This document shows, piece by piece, positions 12,954-21,772 of a stretch of 42,547 nt of DNA (the stretch's first letter is position 1; each line of letters starts with the position of its first letter). The stretch covers positions 1-42,547 of IMG/VR virus record IMGVR_UViG_3300045999_007964, one strand, 5' to 3'. The notes below the pieces were generated by a model. That model made no database searches. It was not told where the DNA came from and was given only the letters and a program-made list of their open reading frames with translations. The stretch comes from a virus. Position numbers and translations under genes: made by a program.

Positions 12954-13894
12954 TTGAAGGTGTAGCACTTTCAGAGTTATGTGATTATTCCTTCGGAGAC
13001 CAGTCTGGTCAATGGGGGAATATTTTTACGTCTTTTATGAAAGATGCCAACTTAATGAATTTGGAATTTGTAGAAAAACTTTTTGAGATTAAAAAAAGCA
13101 GAGATTATATGACTCTGTTTATTGATAATATTCGTTTATATAAAAGACATATTGTAGAGGTAAAAGAGACTGACCGACCTTATGTTGAAAGTCTTATGGA
13201 AAGAAGTGATCTGTTGAAGTTGTGTTCAAACTTTCCTGATATGAAATTCATTATCTTCACTAACCTTGAAGATACTCCAACTGACGAACACATTTTTGAT
13301 GCTATTCCCGAAAACGTATTGTGCATTTCTGCTGTAAATGCTATTGCCTACGGTGGAAAAGTTGTACCTGCTCCTTACGGTTTGCAAAGGGCAATGAATC
13401 CAAGCGATGGTAGAATTGGTGATATTAAGAGTTCTATGAGATTTACTTCAAAGAATCCTCCAGGACTTTTATATGTGAGTCATAGCGAGAATACAAATTC
13501 TCAAAGAGTCGGTATCAAGAGTATTTTTAAAAATAAGTCTTGGGCAGAAGTTCATGAAGAGAGAGTCCCTTATTCTGTATTTTTATACAATCTCAGTCAA
13601 TCCAAATTTATGATTTGTCCTATTGGAAACGCTATTGATTGTCATAGAAATTGGGAAGTTCTTTATATGCGAAGAGTTCCCGTGATGAAAACTCATCCAT
13701 ATCTTGAGAAATTATTTGAAGGATATCCAGTTCTATTTGTAAATAATTACACTGAAGTAACCGAAGAACTTCTAAAAGATAATGATCATTTGTTTGCTAA
13801 AGCGCAAGAAATGGATCTAACTCAATTGACACTTCCAACTTTTTTTGATAACATTGTAAATAAAGCCTTAGAAGGAGAATATGTTAGTAAATGA
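12944..13894 (+). CDS. Exostosin-like glycosyltransferase
   Basis: 316 residues. The C-terminal half holds FMICPIGNAIDCHRNWEVLY then MRRVPVMKTHPYLEKLFEG and YPVLFVNNYTEV, which is the exostosin/GT47-type nucleotide-sugar site (conserved Glu after a Pro-Gly-like loop, then a P-hydrophobic pair). The N-terminal half (QWGNIFTSFMKDANLMNLEF) is unlike known domains. Overlaps both neighbours. Predicted to add one sugar to the growing glycan. Confidence 0.72.
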   Translation: MELIEGVALSELCDYSFGDQSGQWGNIFTSFMKDANLMNLEFVEKLFEIKKSRDYMTLFIDNIRLYKRHIVEVKETDRPYVESLMERSDLLKLCSNFPDMKFIIFTNLEDTPTDEHIFDAIPENVLCISAVNAIAYGGKVVPAPYGLQRAMNPSDGRIGDIKSSMRFTSKNPPGLLYVSHSENTNSQRVGIKSIFKNKSWAEVHEERVPYSVFLYNLSQSKFMICPIGNAIDCHRNWEVLYMRRVPVMKTHPYLEKLFEGYPVLFVNNYTEVTEELLKDNDHLFAKAQEMDLTQLTLPTFFDNIVNKALEGEYVSK

Positions 13895-14867
13895 AATGTA
13901 TCTCGGATCTGGTCTTGGTAACCAGATTTGGGCATCTGTCGTAACTCGCATCATTGCAGAAAAGTTGGGATACGAGTATGGCATTAAAGGCAAAGAACTG
14001 TGGAAAGGAAATGGTTGGATGCCTTACTTCTGGGGGAAGGAAGTTGTAGGTGGATCTGGACCTGATGGTGGTCCTCCAGATACTCTACCTGAAGGTATTG
14101 AGTACTGGTATCGTGAACGTCAGGAAGGTCACTATAAAGAGGGTCGTCATCAGCATGATATGAATCCTATTGACCACGGACTTTTCTTTCTTCCTGACAA
14201 CACAAAACTGGACGGAACATTCCAGAATATGTTGTATATTGAAGATCGCCGTGATGATATTCGGGAGTGGTGTAAAGTTGATGAAGATAAAGTCATTACT
14301 GATTATTCTGCAGATGATATTTGTGTAATTCATTTTCGTGGAGGAGATTACTCCACTGGATTTTCATTCCTACCACCTCAATACTATCAAATGGCAATTG
14401 AGAGAATGAAAGAAAAGAGAAGTGATATGCGATTTGTGATTGTAACTGATGATGCAGATCTTGCACGGAAGCATATTCCTGGGATTGAAGTTGTTGGTGC
14501 AGCAGTTTCTAATGAACCGGGTGGACCTGACTATAAGATCGGTTGGTATCAAATGAAAGGTGGACCTCTATCTATTGATTATAGTATTTTGCACACAGCA
14601 AAGAATGTGATTATGTCTTCCTCTACTTTTTCTTTCTGGCCTGTTTGGTTGTCAACAGAACTCAAAAATATCATTGTTCCAATGTATTGGTTTGATTGGA
14701 ATACTTCTGATGGATGGTGGAGACCTGTTGATTCTATCGTTCCTGAGTGGACTTATATGGATAGGTCTGGTAATATTAAAACAGGAAATGATTGTTGGCA
14801 GGATTATCGTAGGTATACGCATGTAATTAATCCCGAAACTTCTGGCGTTTTAGTTAAGTATGAATAA
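13881..14867 (+). CDS. GT11-like (fucosyl- or L-galactosyl-) transferase
   Basis: 328 residues, longer than typical GT11. GSGLGNQIWASVVTRIIAEK is the N-terminal motif, VIHFRGGDYSTGF the HxRxGD motif, YYQMAIERM the conserved helix, and IMSSSTFSFWPVWLS the C-terminal signature. Contains an extra Gly/Pro-rich stretch (GGSGPDGGPPD, about 56-66) not usual in the family. GDP-L-fucose or a close analogue is the expected donor. ATG overlaps the previous gene by 14 bases. Confidence 0.8.
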   Translation: MLVNEMYLGSGLGNQIWASVVTRIIAEKLGYEYGIKGKELWKGNGWMPYFWGKEVVGGSGPDGGPPDTLPEGIEYWYRERQEGHYKEGRHQHDMNPIDHGLFFLPDNTKLDGTFQNMLYIEDRRDDIREWCKVDEDKVITDYSADDICVIHFRGGDYSTGFSFLPPQYYQMAIERMKEKRSDMRFVIVTDDADLARKHIPGIEVVGAAVSNEPGGPDYKIGWYQMKGGPLSIDYSILHTAKNVIMSSSTFSFWPVWLSTELKNIIVPMYWFDWNTSDGWWRPVDSIVPEWTYMDRSGNIKTGNDCWQDYRRYTHVINPETSGVLVKYE

Positions 14868-15537
14868 GATTAGTCTCCCAAATGTAACTCTTTTTTGCAT
14901 TTCATCCAATAATATTGATGGTGCTCTCTATGCTTTGCAAAAAAGTATGGAGGGCATCTCCTTTGCAAAAGTTAAATTAATCACTCATGAAGATCCTGGC
15001 AATCTTCCTGAGGGAATTGAGTTCTCTAAATGTTATAAGATAGAATCAATTCATGATTACAACTATTATTGCATCTATAATCTCACTAAACATATTGACA
15101 CTGATTATTGTCTACTTGTTCAACCAGATGGGTATGTTATTAGGCCGTGGAAATGGGACAACAACTGGTTCAACTATGACTACATTGGAGCACCGTGGAG
15201 GTGGGAAGAAGCATCATTCATAACTCCTTTTGGAGAACATATTTCTGTTGGTAATGGTGGATTTAGTTTTAGGAGTAAAAAACTTCTTGATGTTCCAACC
15301 AAAGTTCAAGTTCCCTGGGATGTAAACAAAGGAGATTTTTACAAACATTTTGGGTATGGATCAACGTCGGAAGATGGAAACATCTGTGTTCACAATAGGC
15401 ATATATACGAAGAGCAAGGATGCAAATTTGCTCCAGTAGAAGTTGCCGCAAAGTTTTCTAAAGAAAGGCATATATCTCCATATCATGATGATATTGAGAC
15501 TTTTGGATTTCATTTTTTTGTTCAGGATATTCGTTGA
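14860..15537 (+). CDS. DUF5672-type glycosyltransferase-like protein
   Basis: 225 residues. YCLLVQPDGYVIRPWKWD, YDYIGAPWRWEE and SVGNGGFSFRSKKLLDV follow one another as in the DUF5672 family, which resembles GT-A transferases and is found in polysaccharide clusters. QPDG would be the metal-binding DxD equivalent. No membrane segment. Eight-base overlap upstream. Confidence 0.82.
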   Translation: MNKISLPNVTLFCISSNNIDGALYALQKSMEGISFAKVKLITHEDPGNLPEGIEFSKCYKIESIHDYNYYCIYNLTKHIDTDYCLLVQPDGYVIRPWKWDNNWFNYDYIGAPWRWEEASFITPFGEHISVGNGGFSFRSKKLLDVPTKVQVPWDVNKGDFYKHFGYGSTSEDGNICVHNRHIYEEQGCKFAPVEVAAKFSKERHISPYHDDIETFGFHFFVQDIR

Positions 15538-15544
15538 GGTAATT

Positions 15545-16318
15545 ATGATTGGTTATAATCATCTGGGTCGTAATGGCAGACTTGGTAATCAAATGTTTCA
15601 ATATGCTGCATTGAGGGGAATTGCAGAGAAGCATGGATATGAATGGTGTATTCCTCCAAGCGACTTTCGTAACGAGCATAAAGACCATCAGTTGTTTGAA
15701 GCCTTCAAACTTCCTTCTGTGAAGAATGTTGAGATGCTTGGTGCAACTTATGTTGAAGAAAAATCTTTTACCTTTGATGAAGACTTATTTGAAAATTGTT
15801 CTGACAATGTAAATCTTTATGGATTCTTTCAAACTGAAAAGTATTTTAAGCACATTGAACAACAGATTCGTGAAGATTTCATCTTTGTAGATGATATTTG
15901 GAATCCATGTAAGGAAATGTTTACTTTTGATGAAACAATCTCTTTGCATATCCGCAGAAGTGATTATGTAGAGAAACAAAATTATCATCCACTTTGTTCT
16001 ATGGAATACTATGAGGAAGCACTGAAAAGACTTCCTCAAGATATTCCAGTTCTTATTTTTTCAGATGACACTGAATGGTGTAAAAAGCAAGATATTTTTC
16101 AGCCAGATAGATTTCTTATCTCTGAATCTGATAATAATTTGGTTGATATGTGTCTAATGACAATGTGTAGTTATCACATCATTGCAAATAGTTCTTTCAG
16201 TTGGTGGGGTGCTTGGCTCTCTGGTAGTAAAAAAGTTATTGCTCCCAAGGTTTGGTTTGGTCCTCAAGCAAATCTTGATGATCGCGATTTAGTTCCTGAT
16301 TCTTGGGAGCGTATTTGA
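15545..16318 (+). CDS. GT11 alpha-1,2-fucosyltransferase-like
   Basis: 257 residues from ATG 15545, with GAGG just upstream; an earlier in-frame start would add a hydrophobic leader overlapping the previous gene and is less likely. GRLGNQMFQYAALRGIAEKH (10-29), SLHIRRSDYVEKQNYHPLC (HxRRxD), and IIANSSFSWWGAWLSG are textbook GT11 signatures. The family uses GDP-L-fucose. TGATG junction with the next gene. Paralogue of 17865-18722: both share TKHxYxWCIPP-like and FENC.DNV.L.GFFQ segments, so the pair arose by duplication. Confidence 0.9.
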   Translation: MIGYNHLGRNGRLGNQMFQYAALRGIAEKHGYEWCIPPSDFRNEHKDHQLFEAFKLPSVKNVEMLGATYVEEKSFTFDEDLFENCSDNVNLYGFFQTEKYFKHIEQQIREDFIFVDDIWNPCKEMFTFDETISLHIRRSDYVEKQNYHPLCSMEYYEEALKRLPQDIPVLIFSDDTEWCKKQDIFQPDRFLISESDNNLVDMCLMTMCSYHIIANSSFSWWGAWLSGSKKVIAPKVWFGPQANLDDRDLVPDSWERI

Positions 16319-17073
16319 TGAGATTTTCTATTGCAATTCCTGCACATGATAGGGGAGAAAATGGTCCAGTATGGATGAGAGAACTCCTTGACTCTATTAA
16401 GACTCAAACATTTCAAGATTTGGAAATAGTTGTTTCGGATCAAAGTAAAAATGATAACATTTTAAATGCGTGTAAGGAATACTCCAATGATTTTGATTTC
16501 AAATATGTAAAGTATAGTGGAAATATTCCTTGCGAAAATATTAATATTGCCCTTGATGAATGTGAGGGAGAGATTATTAAACCGATGTTTTCTGATGATC
16601 TCTTCGTTGTGAATAATGCTTTAGAAATTCTTGATCAGGAATATAAAAAGACTGGGTGTTCCTGGTCTTTTAGTGGATTTTGTGGAACTAAAGATGGTAA
16701 AACATTTTATGATGAAAGAGTTCCTCAGTGGACAGACTACATGTTAGAAGGTAGAAATCTTTTAAGTAGTCCTTCTGTTGTCTCTTTTTTGAGAAACTCA
16801 AAGCAACACTTTGATGAGAATCTAAAACTACTTTTAGATACTGAGTTTTATCATCGTATGCGTTGGGAGAATGGAATTCCCCATATTATTTCTGATGTTT
16901 TAGTTGCAAATCGTGATCATGACAATCGCATTAGTAGTCATCAGACATCTCAATATGATGCAGTGGTGGAACACCCAGAAGGTAGTTGGTTGATTAATAG
17001 ATCAGAGTATCACTACGTCCAAAATAAACATAAAGAATTTTGTATCAATAGAAAATATCCAGATGAAAATTGA
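16318..17073 (+). CDS. GT2-family glycosyltransferase
   Basis: 251 residues. FSIAIPAHDRG at the N-terminus with DSIKTQTFQDLEIVVSDQS is the GT-A nucleotide-binding half of GT2; IIKPMFSDDLFVVNNALEI holds the acidic metal motif. LDTEFYHRMRWENG lies in the acceptor-side helix region. No C-terminal membrane helices, so it is a soluble transferase, not a processive synthase. ATG shares its A with the upstream TGA. Confidence 0.87.
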   Translation: MRFSIAIPAHDRGENGPVWMRELLDSIKTQTFQDLEIVVSDQSKNDNILNACKEYSNDFDFKYVKYSGNIPCENINIALDECEGEIIKPMFSDDLFVVNNALEILDQEYKKTGCSWSFSGFCGTKDGKTFYDERVPQWTDYMLEGRNLLSSPSVVSFLRNSKQHFDENLKLLLDTEFYHRMRWENGIPHIISDVLVANRDHDNRISSHQTSQYDAVVEHPEGSWLINRSEYHYVQNKHKEFCINRKYPDEN

Positions 17074-17878
17074 TTTAAAGGAAGCAACTTTTATTATTCC
17101 AATTCGTATTGAGTCTACTGATAGGCTTAGGAATGTAATTACAACAACTGCATTTCTGTTGGAAAATTTTGATACAAATATTCTTATTAAAGAAGTTGAT
17201 GCAGAGTCTGTTTTTCAGAGAGATGCTCTACCAATTTTAAAGAATATTTTGGATGTTGAAATTAATGTAAATCATATCTTTGATAAAAGTGATGAACCAC
17301 TCTTTCATCGTCAGAAAGTTTTGAATGAGATGATTATGGAAGCAAAGACCGAGATAGTTGTAAACTATGATTGTGATGTTTTGCTTCCTTTAGATTCATA
17401 CCACGAAGCATATCAATCTATTTTGCATCATACGCATGATGTAATTTATCCATATGGACAAGGATTATTTCAAAGGAAAGTTCATGCAACTGATGAAGTA
17501 GTTTCTAATTTCTTACAAAATATGAACTTTGATTATCTTGAGAAATATTCGGAACGTAGCACCTCTGATTTTGGGTGGGTTCAGTTTTTCAATCGTCAAG
17601 TTTATATTGATGGTGGCATGGAGAATGAAAACTTTAAAGCATATGCTCCAGAAGATAAAGAAAGATTTTACAGGTTTAATACTTTAGAGTATAATGTTGG
17701 TAGAATTAATGATGTTGTTTATCACTTAGAGCATTCGCGAGGAGAAAACTCTTGGTTTAATAATCCCTACATGCAATCTAATATTAGTGAGTGGGAAAAA
17801 ATTCAAACTATGAACAAAAATCAACTAAAAGAATATTATTTGAAACAGGATTATCTTAAAAAATATGTTAGCATTTAA
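17063..17878 (+). CDS. GT-A glycosyltransferase, galactosyltransferase-like
   Basis: 271 residues. ATFIIPIRIESTDRLRNV opens the Rossmann-like domain, IVVNYDCDVLLPLDSY contains DxD, and YIDGGMENENFKAYAPEDKE matches the GG-x-E/ED acceptor motif of GT7/chondroitin-synthase-like galactosyltransferases. C-terminal Lys/Tyr-rich tail. Eleven-base overlap with the upstream gene and 14-base overlap with the downstream gene. Confidence 0.78.
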   Translation: MKIDLKEATFIIPIRIESTDRLRNVITTTAFLLENFDTNILIKEVDAESVFQRDALPILKNILDVEINVNHIFDKSDEPLFHRQKVLNEMIMEAKTEIVVNYDCDVLLPLDSYHEAYQSILHHTHDVIYPYGQGLFQRKVHATDEVVSNFLQNMNFDYLEKYSERSTSDFGWVQFFNRQVYIDGGMENENFKAYAPEDKERFYRFNTLEYNVGRINDVVYHLEHSRGENSWFNNPYMQSNISEWEKIQTMNKNQLKEYYLKQDYLKKYVSI

Positions 17879-18722
17879 TCAGATTGGAAATCTTGGTAGA
17901 CTTGGCAATCAAATGTTTGAGTATGCATCTCTAAGAGGGATTGCTACTAAACATAATTATGATTGGTGTATTCCACCATTCCACAGAAGTGGTATTGAAA
18001 ATTATAGTCTACATAATTGTTTTAAATTGGAGTCTGTTAGGGATTCTAATTTAAATTTTAGAGATGACTTTGGATATGTTCAAGAAAGATTCTTTCACTT
18101 TGATGAGGAACTTTTTGAAAATTGTCCAGATAATGTAAGTCTTCATGGATTTTTTCAATCTGAAAAATATTTTCAACATATTTCAGATGACATACGTAAG
18201 GACTTTACTTTTCATAATGAGCATCTTGAACCTTGTAAAGAAATGATGGAAAATTTCCAAGGTCAGGAACCAATCATGCTGCATGTTCGCAGAGGAGATC
18301 CAAATCTGGTTGATCCTCGCGGATTTAAGTGGGCATATGTAAATTGCTCTGATCAGCATCCTGTTCAAGCAATTGATTATTATGAAAAGGCACTTTCTTA
18401 TTTTGATGATGATCATCCTGTAATTGTATTTTCAGATTCTCCTGAATGGGTAAAAGAGCAGGAATTCTTTGAGAGTGATAGATTTTTTGTATCCGAACCA
18501 GTTGATAAATATCCAGACGGATCTTATACGCCATATGCTGACCTTTGCTTAATGTCATTGTGTTCTCACGCTATTATTGCTAATAGTTCTTTGAGTTGGT
18601 GGGGGTCATGGTTGATTAGTAATCCAAATAAAAAAGTTATCGCACCGCAAAAGTGGTTTGGTCCTGCGTATGCAGACAAAGATACTAAAGATCTTTATTG
18701 TTCAGGTTGGGTAGTAGTATGA
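17865..18722 (+). CDS. GT11 alpha-1,2-fucosyltransferase-like, second copy
   Basis: 285 residues. GNLGRLGNQMFEYASLRGIA, MLHVRRGDPNLVDPRGF (HxRRGD) and IIANSSLSWWGSWLIS are clear GT11 motifs. About as long as characterised bacterial members. Similar throughout to 15545-16318, with an insertion after HVRRGD. Start overlaps the previous gene; stop overlaps the next ATG. Expected donor GDP-L-fucose or GDP-L-galactose. Confidence 0.9.
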   Translation: MLAFNQIGNLGRLGNQMFEYASLRGIATKHNYDWCIPPFHRSGIENYSLHNCFKLESVRDSNLNFRDDFGYVQERFFHFDEELFENCPDNVSLHGFFQSEKYFQHISDDIRKDFTFHNEHLEPCKEMMENFQGQEPIMLHVRRGDPNLVDPRGFKWAYVNCSDQHPVQAIDYYEKALSYFDDDHPVIVFSDSPEWVKEQEFFESDRFFVSEPVDKYPDGSYTPYADLCLMSLCSHAIIANSSLSWWGSWLISNPNKKVIAPQKWFGPAYADKDTKDLYCSGWVVV

Positions 18723-19528
18723 ATGATTTACTTGATAAAAATAAATCAACGTATAAACTTAAAAATATTGGACCAATTTACTATTTGAATCTTGACGGGC
18801 AACCAGAGAGAAGAGAATATATGGAGAACCAATTTAAATATTGGGAGATAGAAAATTACACTCGCATCTCTGCATACGATGGTAGAGAAGATGACCTAAG
18901 TGATATTATTAGTGGTCGTTATCCTGAAATGATGAGTTCAGGTGAGGTTGGGTGTATTACGTCTCATTTGAAAGCAATTAAACATTGGTATGAGACAAGT
19001 GATAGTCCATATGCAATCATTATGGAAGATGATTGCAACTTGGACTTAGTTAAGTATTGGAACTTTACTTGGTCTGATTTTTATGCTCATGTTCCATATG
19101 ATTGGGATGTAGTTCAAATTGCCATTATTTGTACAGGTGATATACATGTAAAACTTCATAAGAGGTTTGTAAATGATTTTTCTACAGCTTGTTATCTAAT
19201 TACGAGACATCATGCAGAAAAACTTTTGAAGTTTCATGTTCGCGGTGATAAGTATAAACTTGATAATGGTGTTAAACCAAGACCTGTTGCTGATGATTTG
19301 ATTTATAACTCTGGTAATACTTACTCTATCCCTCTCTTGCTTTACCGTATTGAATTGGGTTCCAGTATTCACCCAGATCATATTGACGCTTTTCATAGAG
19401 GAAATTATAATGCTCTCTCACAGTATTGGCAGCAAAATGGTGCTAATATTGATATTAAGGATTATATGAATTATGATCCATTTTTGGGTAGAATAACTGA
19501 AAATTCAGCAGCCCAACAAACGACTTGA
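18719..19528 (+). CDS. GT25-family (LPS-type) glycosyltransferase
   Basis: 269 residues. GPIYYLNLDGQPERREYME (about 18-36), RISAYDGREDD, GEVGCITSHLKAIKHWYE and YAIIMEDDCNLDL are the ordered GT25 motifs; LITRHHAEKLL is the later conserved helix. GT25 members add galactose or glucose to lipooligosaccharide. Last gene of the operon; the next promoter begins over its stop codon. Confidence 0.88.
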   Translation: MNDLLDKNKSTYKLKNIGPIYYLNLDGQPERREYMENQFKYWEIENYTRISAYDGREDDLSDIISGRYPEMMSSGEVGCITSHLKAIKHWYETSDSPYAIIMEDDCNLDLVKYWNFTWSDFYAHVPYDWDVVQIAIICTGDIHVKLHKRFVNDFSTACYLITRHHAEKLLKFHVRGDKYKLDNGVKPRPVADDLIYNSGNTYSIPLLLYRIELGSSIHPDHIDAFHRGNYNALSQYWQQNGANIDIKDYMNYDPFLGRITENSAAQQTT

Positions 19529-19553
19529 CAAATTTGAAGAAAATCGGTACACT
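19525..19553 (+). promoter_or_regulatory. Porin promoter
   Basis: TTGACA (19525-19530) overlaps the GT25 stop; 17 bases; TACACT (19548-19553). CTAAATA (19552-19558), a possible late-promoter variant, overlaps the -10, so early and late use could be combined. Start codon at 19618 leaves a leader of about 55 bases. Confidence 0.78.
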
Positions 19554-19617
19554 AAATAAGTACTTAAGAATTCAGTTGTAATTCTTAACATTCGTCCTAT
19601 AGTACATAAAAATTTTT

Positions 19618-21087
19618 ATGAAACTCAAACAACTGATGCTTGCACCTGTTGCTCTGGGAATGGTTGCTCCTGTTGCTGCGAATGCCGCAGACCTTAACAT
19701 GGCAGCAGTCAACCAATATGTTACCTCTGAGCAGGTCACAAGTGTCACACAACTTTCTGATGTGCAACCTACTGATTGGGCATATCAAGCACTCAGCAAC
19801 CTTGTAGAGCGTTATGGTTGCGTTGCTGGTTATCCCAATGGCACCTTTGCTGGTGGACGTGCAATGACCCGTTATGAGGCAGCAGCACTCCTAAATGCTT
19901 GCCTTGATCGTGTTACTGAAAACACTGATGAACTCAAGCGTCTTGCTAATGAATTCCGTGATGAACTCGCTGTGATTCAAGGTAAGGTTGCTGGTCTGGA
20001 AACTAAAGTTGCATCTCTGGAAGCAACTCAATTCTCCACCACTACCAAACTGCGTGGTGAAGCAAACTTTGTTCTTGGTGGTGTTGATGACTACCAAACC
20101 AAAGGTGGTAATGCAACTCGCACTGCATTCAACTATGATCTCCGTCTGAACCTGGATACTTCATTCACCGGCAAGGATCTGCTGCGTACCCGCCTGCGTT
20201 CTGCTAACTTCAGTAGTGATCCTTTCGGTTCCAGTTCGTCACTCTTTAAATTGGATAAGGCAGACAACACTACCAGTGAAGTTGGTAACAACGTAGTTAT
20301 TGACCGACTGTTCTATCAGTTCCCTGCATTCAATAATAAAGCAACTCTGACTGCTGGTGCTGCTGTTCGTAACACTGAGATTGCTTGGATGCCTTCTGCT
20401 TATAAGTCTGGTATTCTTGACTTCTTTGCTGTTGCTGGTACTCCTGGTGTTTATAACAAAGCAACTGGTGCTGGTTTCGGTGCTCAGTACGGAACCAAAG
20501 GTCTCGTTGCTGGTGTAAACTATGTTGCCCAAAGTGGTAACAATAGTGAGACTGGAGTGTTTGATGAGACTGGTGCTCTGAACACCCTGGCACAAATTGG
20601 TTATCGTGGTACTAACTGGGGTGCTGCATTCGGTTACCGTTATGGTACTGAAGGTACTCGTGTTCGTACCTACAACGGCCTAAATGGTGCTTCTGGTACT
20701 CTGGTTCCAGGACAAACCTCTAACGGTTATGCACTCAATGCTTACTGGCAACCCACTCAATCTGGTTGGGTTCCCTCTATCTCTGCTGGTTATGGTTGGA
20801 ACACTGTAAGTGGTACTAATAGTGATGCTACTGATAGTCAATCTTGGTTTGCTGGTCTTCAGTGGGAAGACGTGTTTGTGGGTGGCAACTCTGCTGGTGT
20901 TGCTATCGGTCAAGCACCTACTGGTGAGAACCTTGAGAAGTCCACGATGCTTGAGATCTTCTACAAGTATCAAGTGTCTGATAACATCAGCGTCACTCCT
21001 GCTATCATCTACGGTAGCGACAATCAGCGTCTTGCTAATAACTCTTCCAACTGGGGTGGTGTGATCCAGACTACGTTTAAGTTCTGA
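19618..21087 (+). CDS. Cyanobacterial-type SLH outer-membrane porin
   Basis: 489 residues. Signal peptide MKLKQLMLAPVALGMVAPVA-ANA (cleavage about residue 24), SLH domain with TDWAYQALSNLVERYGCVAG and MTRYEAAALLNACL (about 52-100), a coiled coil (KVAGLETKVASLEATQ, about 123-138), then a long Gly/Asn/aromatic beta-barrel ending in FKF, the terminal Phe needed for outer-membrane insertion. This is the architecture of the major porins of marine Synechococcus. It likely replaces or supplements host porin during infection. Codon usage is more GC-rich than in the preceding operon, consistent with host origin. Own promoter and terminator. Confidence 0.92.
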   Translation: MKLKQLMLAPVALGMVAPVAANAADLNMAAVNQYVTSEQVTSVTQLSDVQPTDWAYQALSNLVERYGCVAGYPNGTFAGGRAMTRYEAAALLNACLDRVTENTDELKRLANEFRDELAVIQGKVAGLETKVASLEATQFSTTTKLRGEANFVLGGVDDYQTKGGNATRTAFNYDLRLNLDTSFTGKDLLRTRLRSANFSSDPFGSSSSLFKLDKADNTTSEVGNNVVIDRLFYQFPAFNNKATLTAGAAVRNTEIAWMPSAYKSGILDFFAVAGTPGVYNKATGAGFGAQYGTKGLVAGVNYVAQSGNNSETGVFDETGALNTLAQIGYRGTNWGAAFGYRYGTEGTRVRTYNGLNGASGTLVPGQTSNGYALNAYWQPTQSGWVPSISAGYGWNTVSGTNSDATDSQSWFAGLQWEDVFVGGNSAGVAIGQAPTGENLEKSTMLEIFYKYQVSDNISVTPAIIYGSDNQRLANNSSNWGGVIQTTFKF

Positions 21088-21118
21088 TCTCCTAACAAAA
21101 TTAGGTATAAATGACTAC

Positions 21119-21148
21119 CAGGGGTGCTTGACACCCCTTTCTTTTTCC
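21119..21148 (+). terminator. Porin terminator containing the next -35 box
   Basis: GGGGTG-CTTGA-CACCCC (21121-21137) followed by a T-rich run. TTGACA of the downstream promoter lies in the loop and 3' arm. Confidence 0.8.
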
Positions 21149-21156
21149 TATATAAT
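21128..21156 (+). promoter_or_regulatory. Promoter of the hli-ferredoxin operon, nested in the terminator
   Basis: TTGACA (21128-21133), 17 bases formed by the terminator arm and T-tract, TATAAT (21151-21156); both boxes match the consensus perfectly. Start codon 28 bases downstream. Confidence 0.85.
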
Positions 21157-21184
21157 TGTGTAACAATTCTTAACGAATTAAACA

Positions 21185-21379
21185 ATGACTGTAACGACTA
21201 ATGAATATGGGCAACAGAATATGTTTGCCAAAGAGCCAACCATGTATTACGAAAACTACGGTATGCTCTCACCTAATCAAGTAAAGGAGCGTACTAATGG
21301 ACGTTGGGCAATGGTCGGTTTTGTTGCTGGTGTTATTTCTTATACTGTCACTGGCAACTTCTTCTTCGGCATCTTCTGA
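21185..21379 (+). CDS. hli: High-light-inducible (Hli) protein
   Basis: 64 residues. ERTNGRWAMVGFVAGVISYT is the chlorophyll-binding Hli/LHC helix with its ExxNGRxAMxGF motif, followed by the TGNFFFGIF end typical of cyanophage Hli. Sits in the thylakoid membrane and protects photosystems from excess light. First gene of a photoprotection operon. Confidence 0.95.
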   Translation: MTVTTNEYGQQNMFAKEPTMYYENYGMLSPNQVKERTNGRWAMVGFVAGVISYTVTGNFFFGIF

Positions 21380-21392
21380 CAATTGATTGACA

Positions 21393-21479
21393 ATGACTTC
21401 ATTCTTGTTTACAATGACATCCGTTGCCTTCTTCGTTCTGTTGGCAGCATCCGTAGAAAAACTTTGTGAGACTTACTAA
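21393..21479 (+). CDS. 28-residue membrane microprotein
   Basis: ATG at 21393, TAA at 21477-21479 overlapping the ferredoxin ATG. One hydrophobic helix ([20 protein letters not shown]). Its place between hli and ferredoxin suggests a thylakoid partner; no known photosystem subunit is matched. Confidence 0.5.
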   Translation: MTSFLFTMTSVAFFVLLAASVEKLCETY

Positions 21480-21772
21480 TGGCTACTTTTAACGTCACTC
21501 TCCAATCTCCTGATGGCACTGAAACTACAATTCAATGTGCTGATGACCAGTACATCCTTGAAGCAGCAGAAGAGGCAGGTGTTGATCTCCCTTCATCGTG
21601 TAAGGCAGGTGCTTGCTCTGCCTGTGCTGGTAAACTCATCTCTGGCACCGTTGACAATGAAGAACAATCGTTCCTTGATGATGACCAACAAGCAGAAGGT
21701 TGGGTTCTCACTTGCGTTGCTTATCCCACAAGTGATTGTGTAATTCTTACCGAACAGGAAGAGAATCTGTGA
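21479..21772 (+). CDS. petF: Plant-type [2Fe-2S] ferredoxin
   Basis: 97 residues, the standard size. Cys41, Cys46, Cys49 (CKAGACSAC) and Cys79 bind the cluster. Accepts electrons from photosystem I and passes them to FNR, reductases or bilin enzymes. A known cyanophage cargo gene. Overlaps the upstream microprotein by one base and the next GTG by four. Confidence 0.95.
   Translation: MATFNVTLQSPDGTETTIQCADDQYILEAAEEAGVDLPSSCKAGACSACAGKLISGTVDNEEQSFLDDDQQAEGWVLTCVAYPTSDCVILTEQEENL

Noticed and set aside
20239-20973. Minus-strand reading frames inside the porin
   Set aside because: Ser/Thr- or Gln-rich translations opposite a well-supported gene; shadows of its codon bias.
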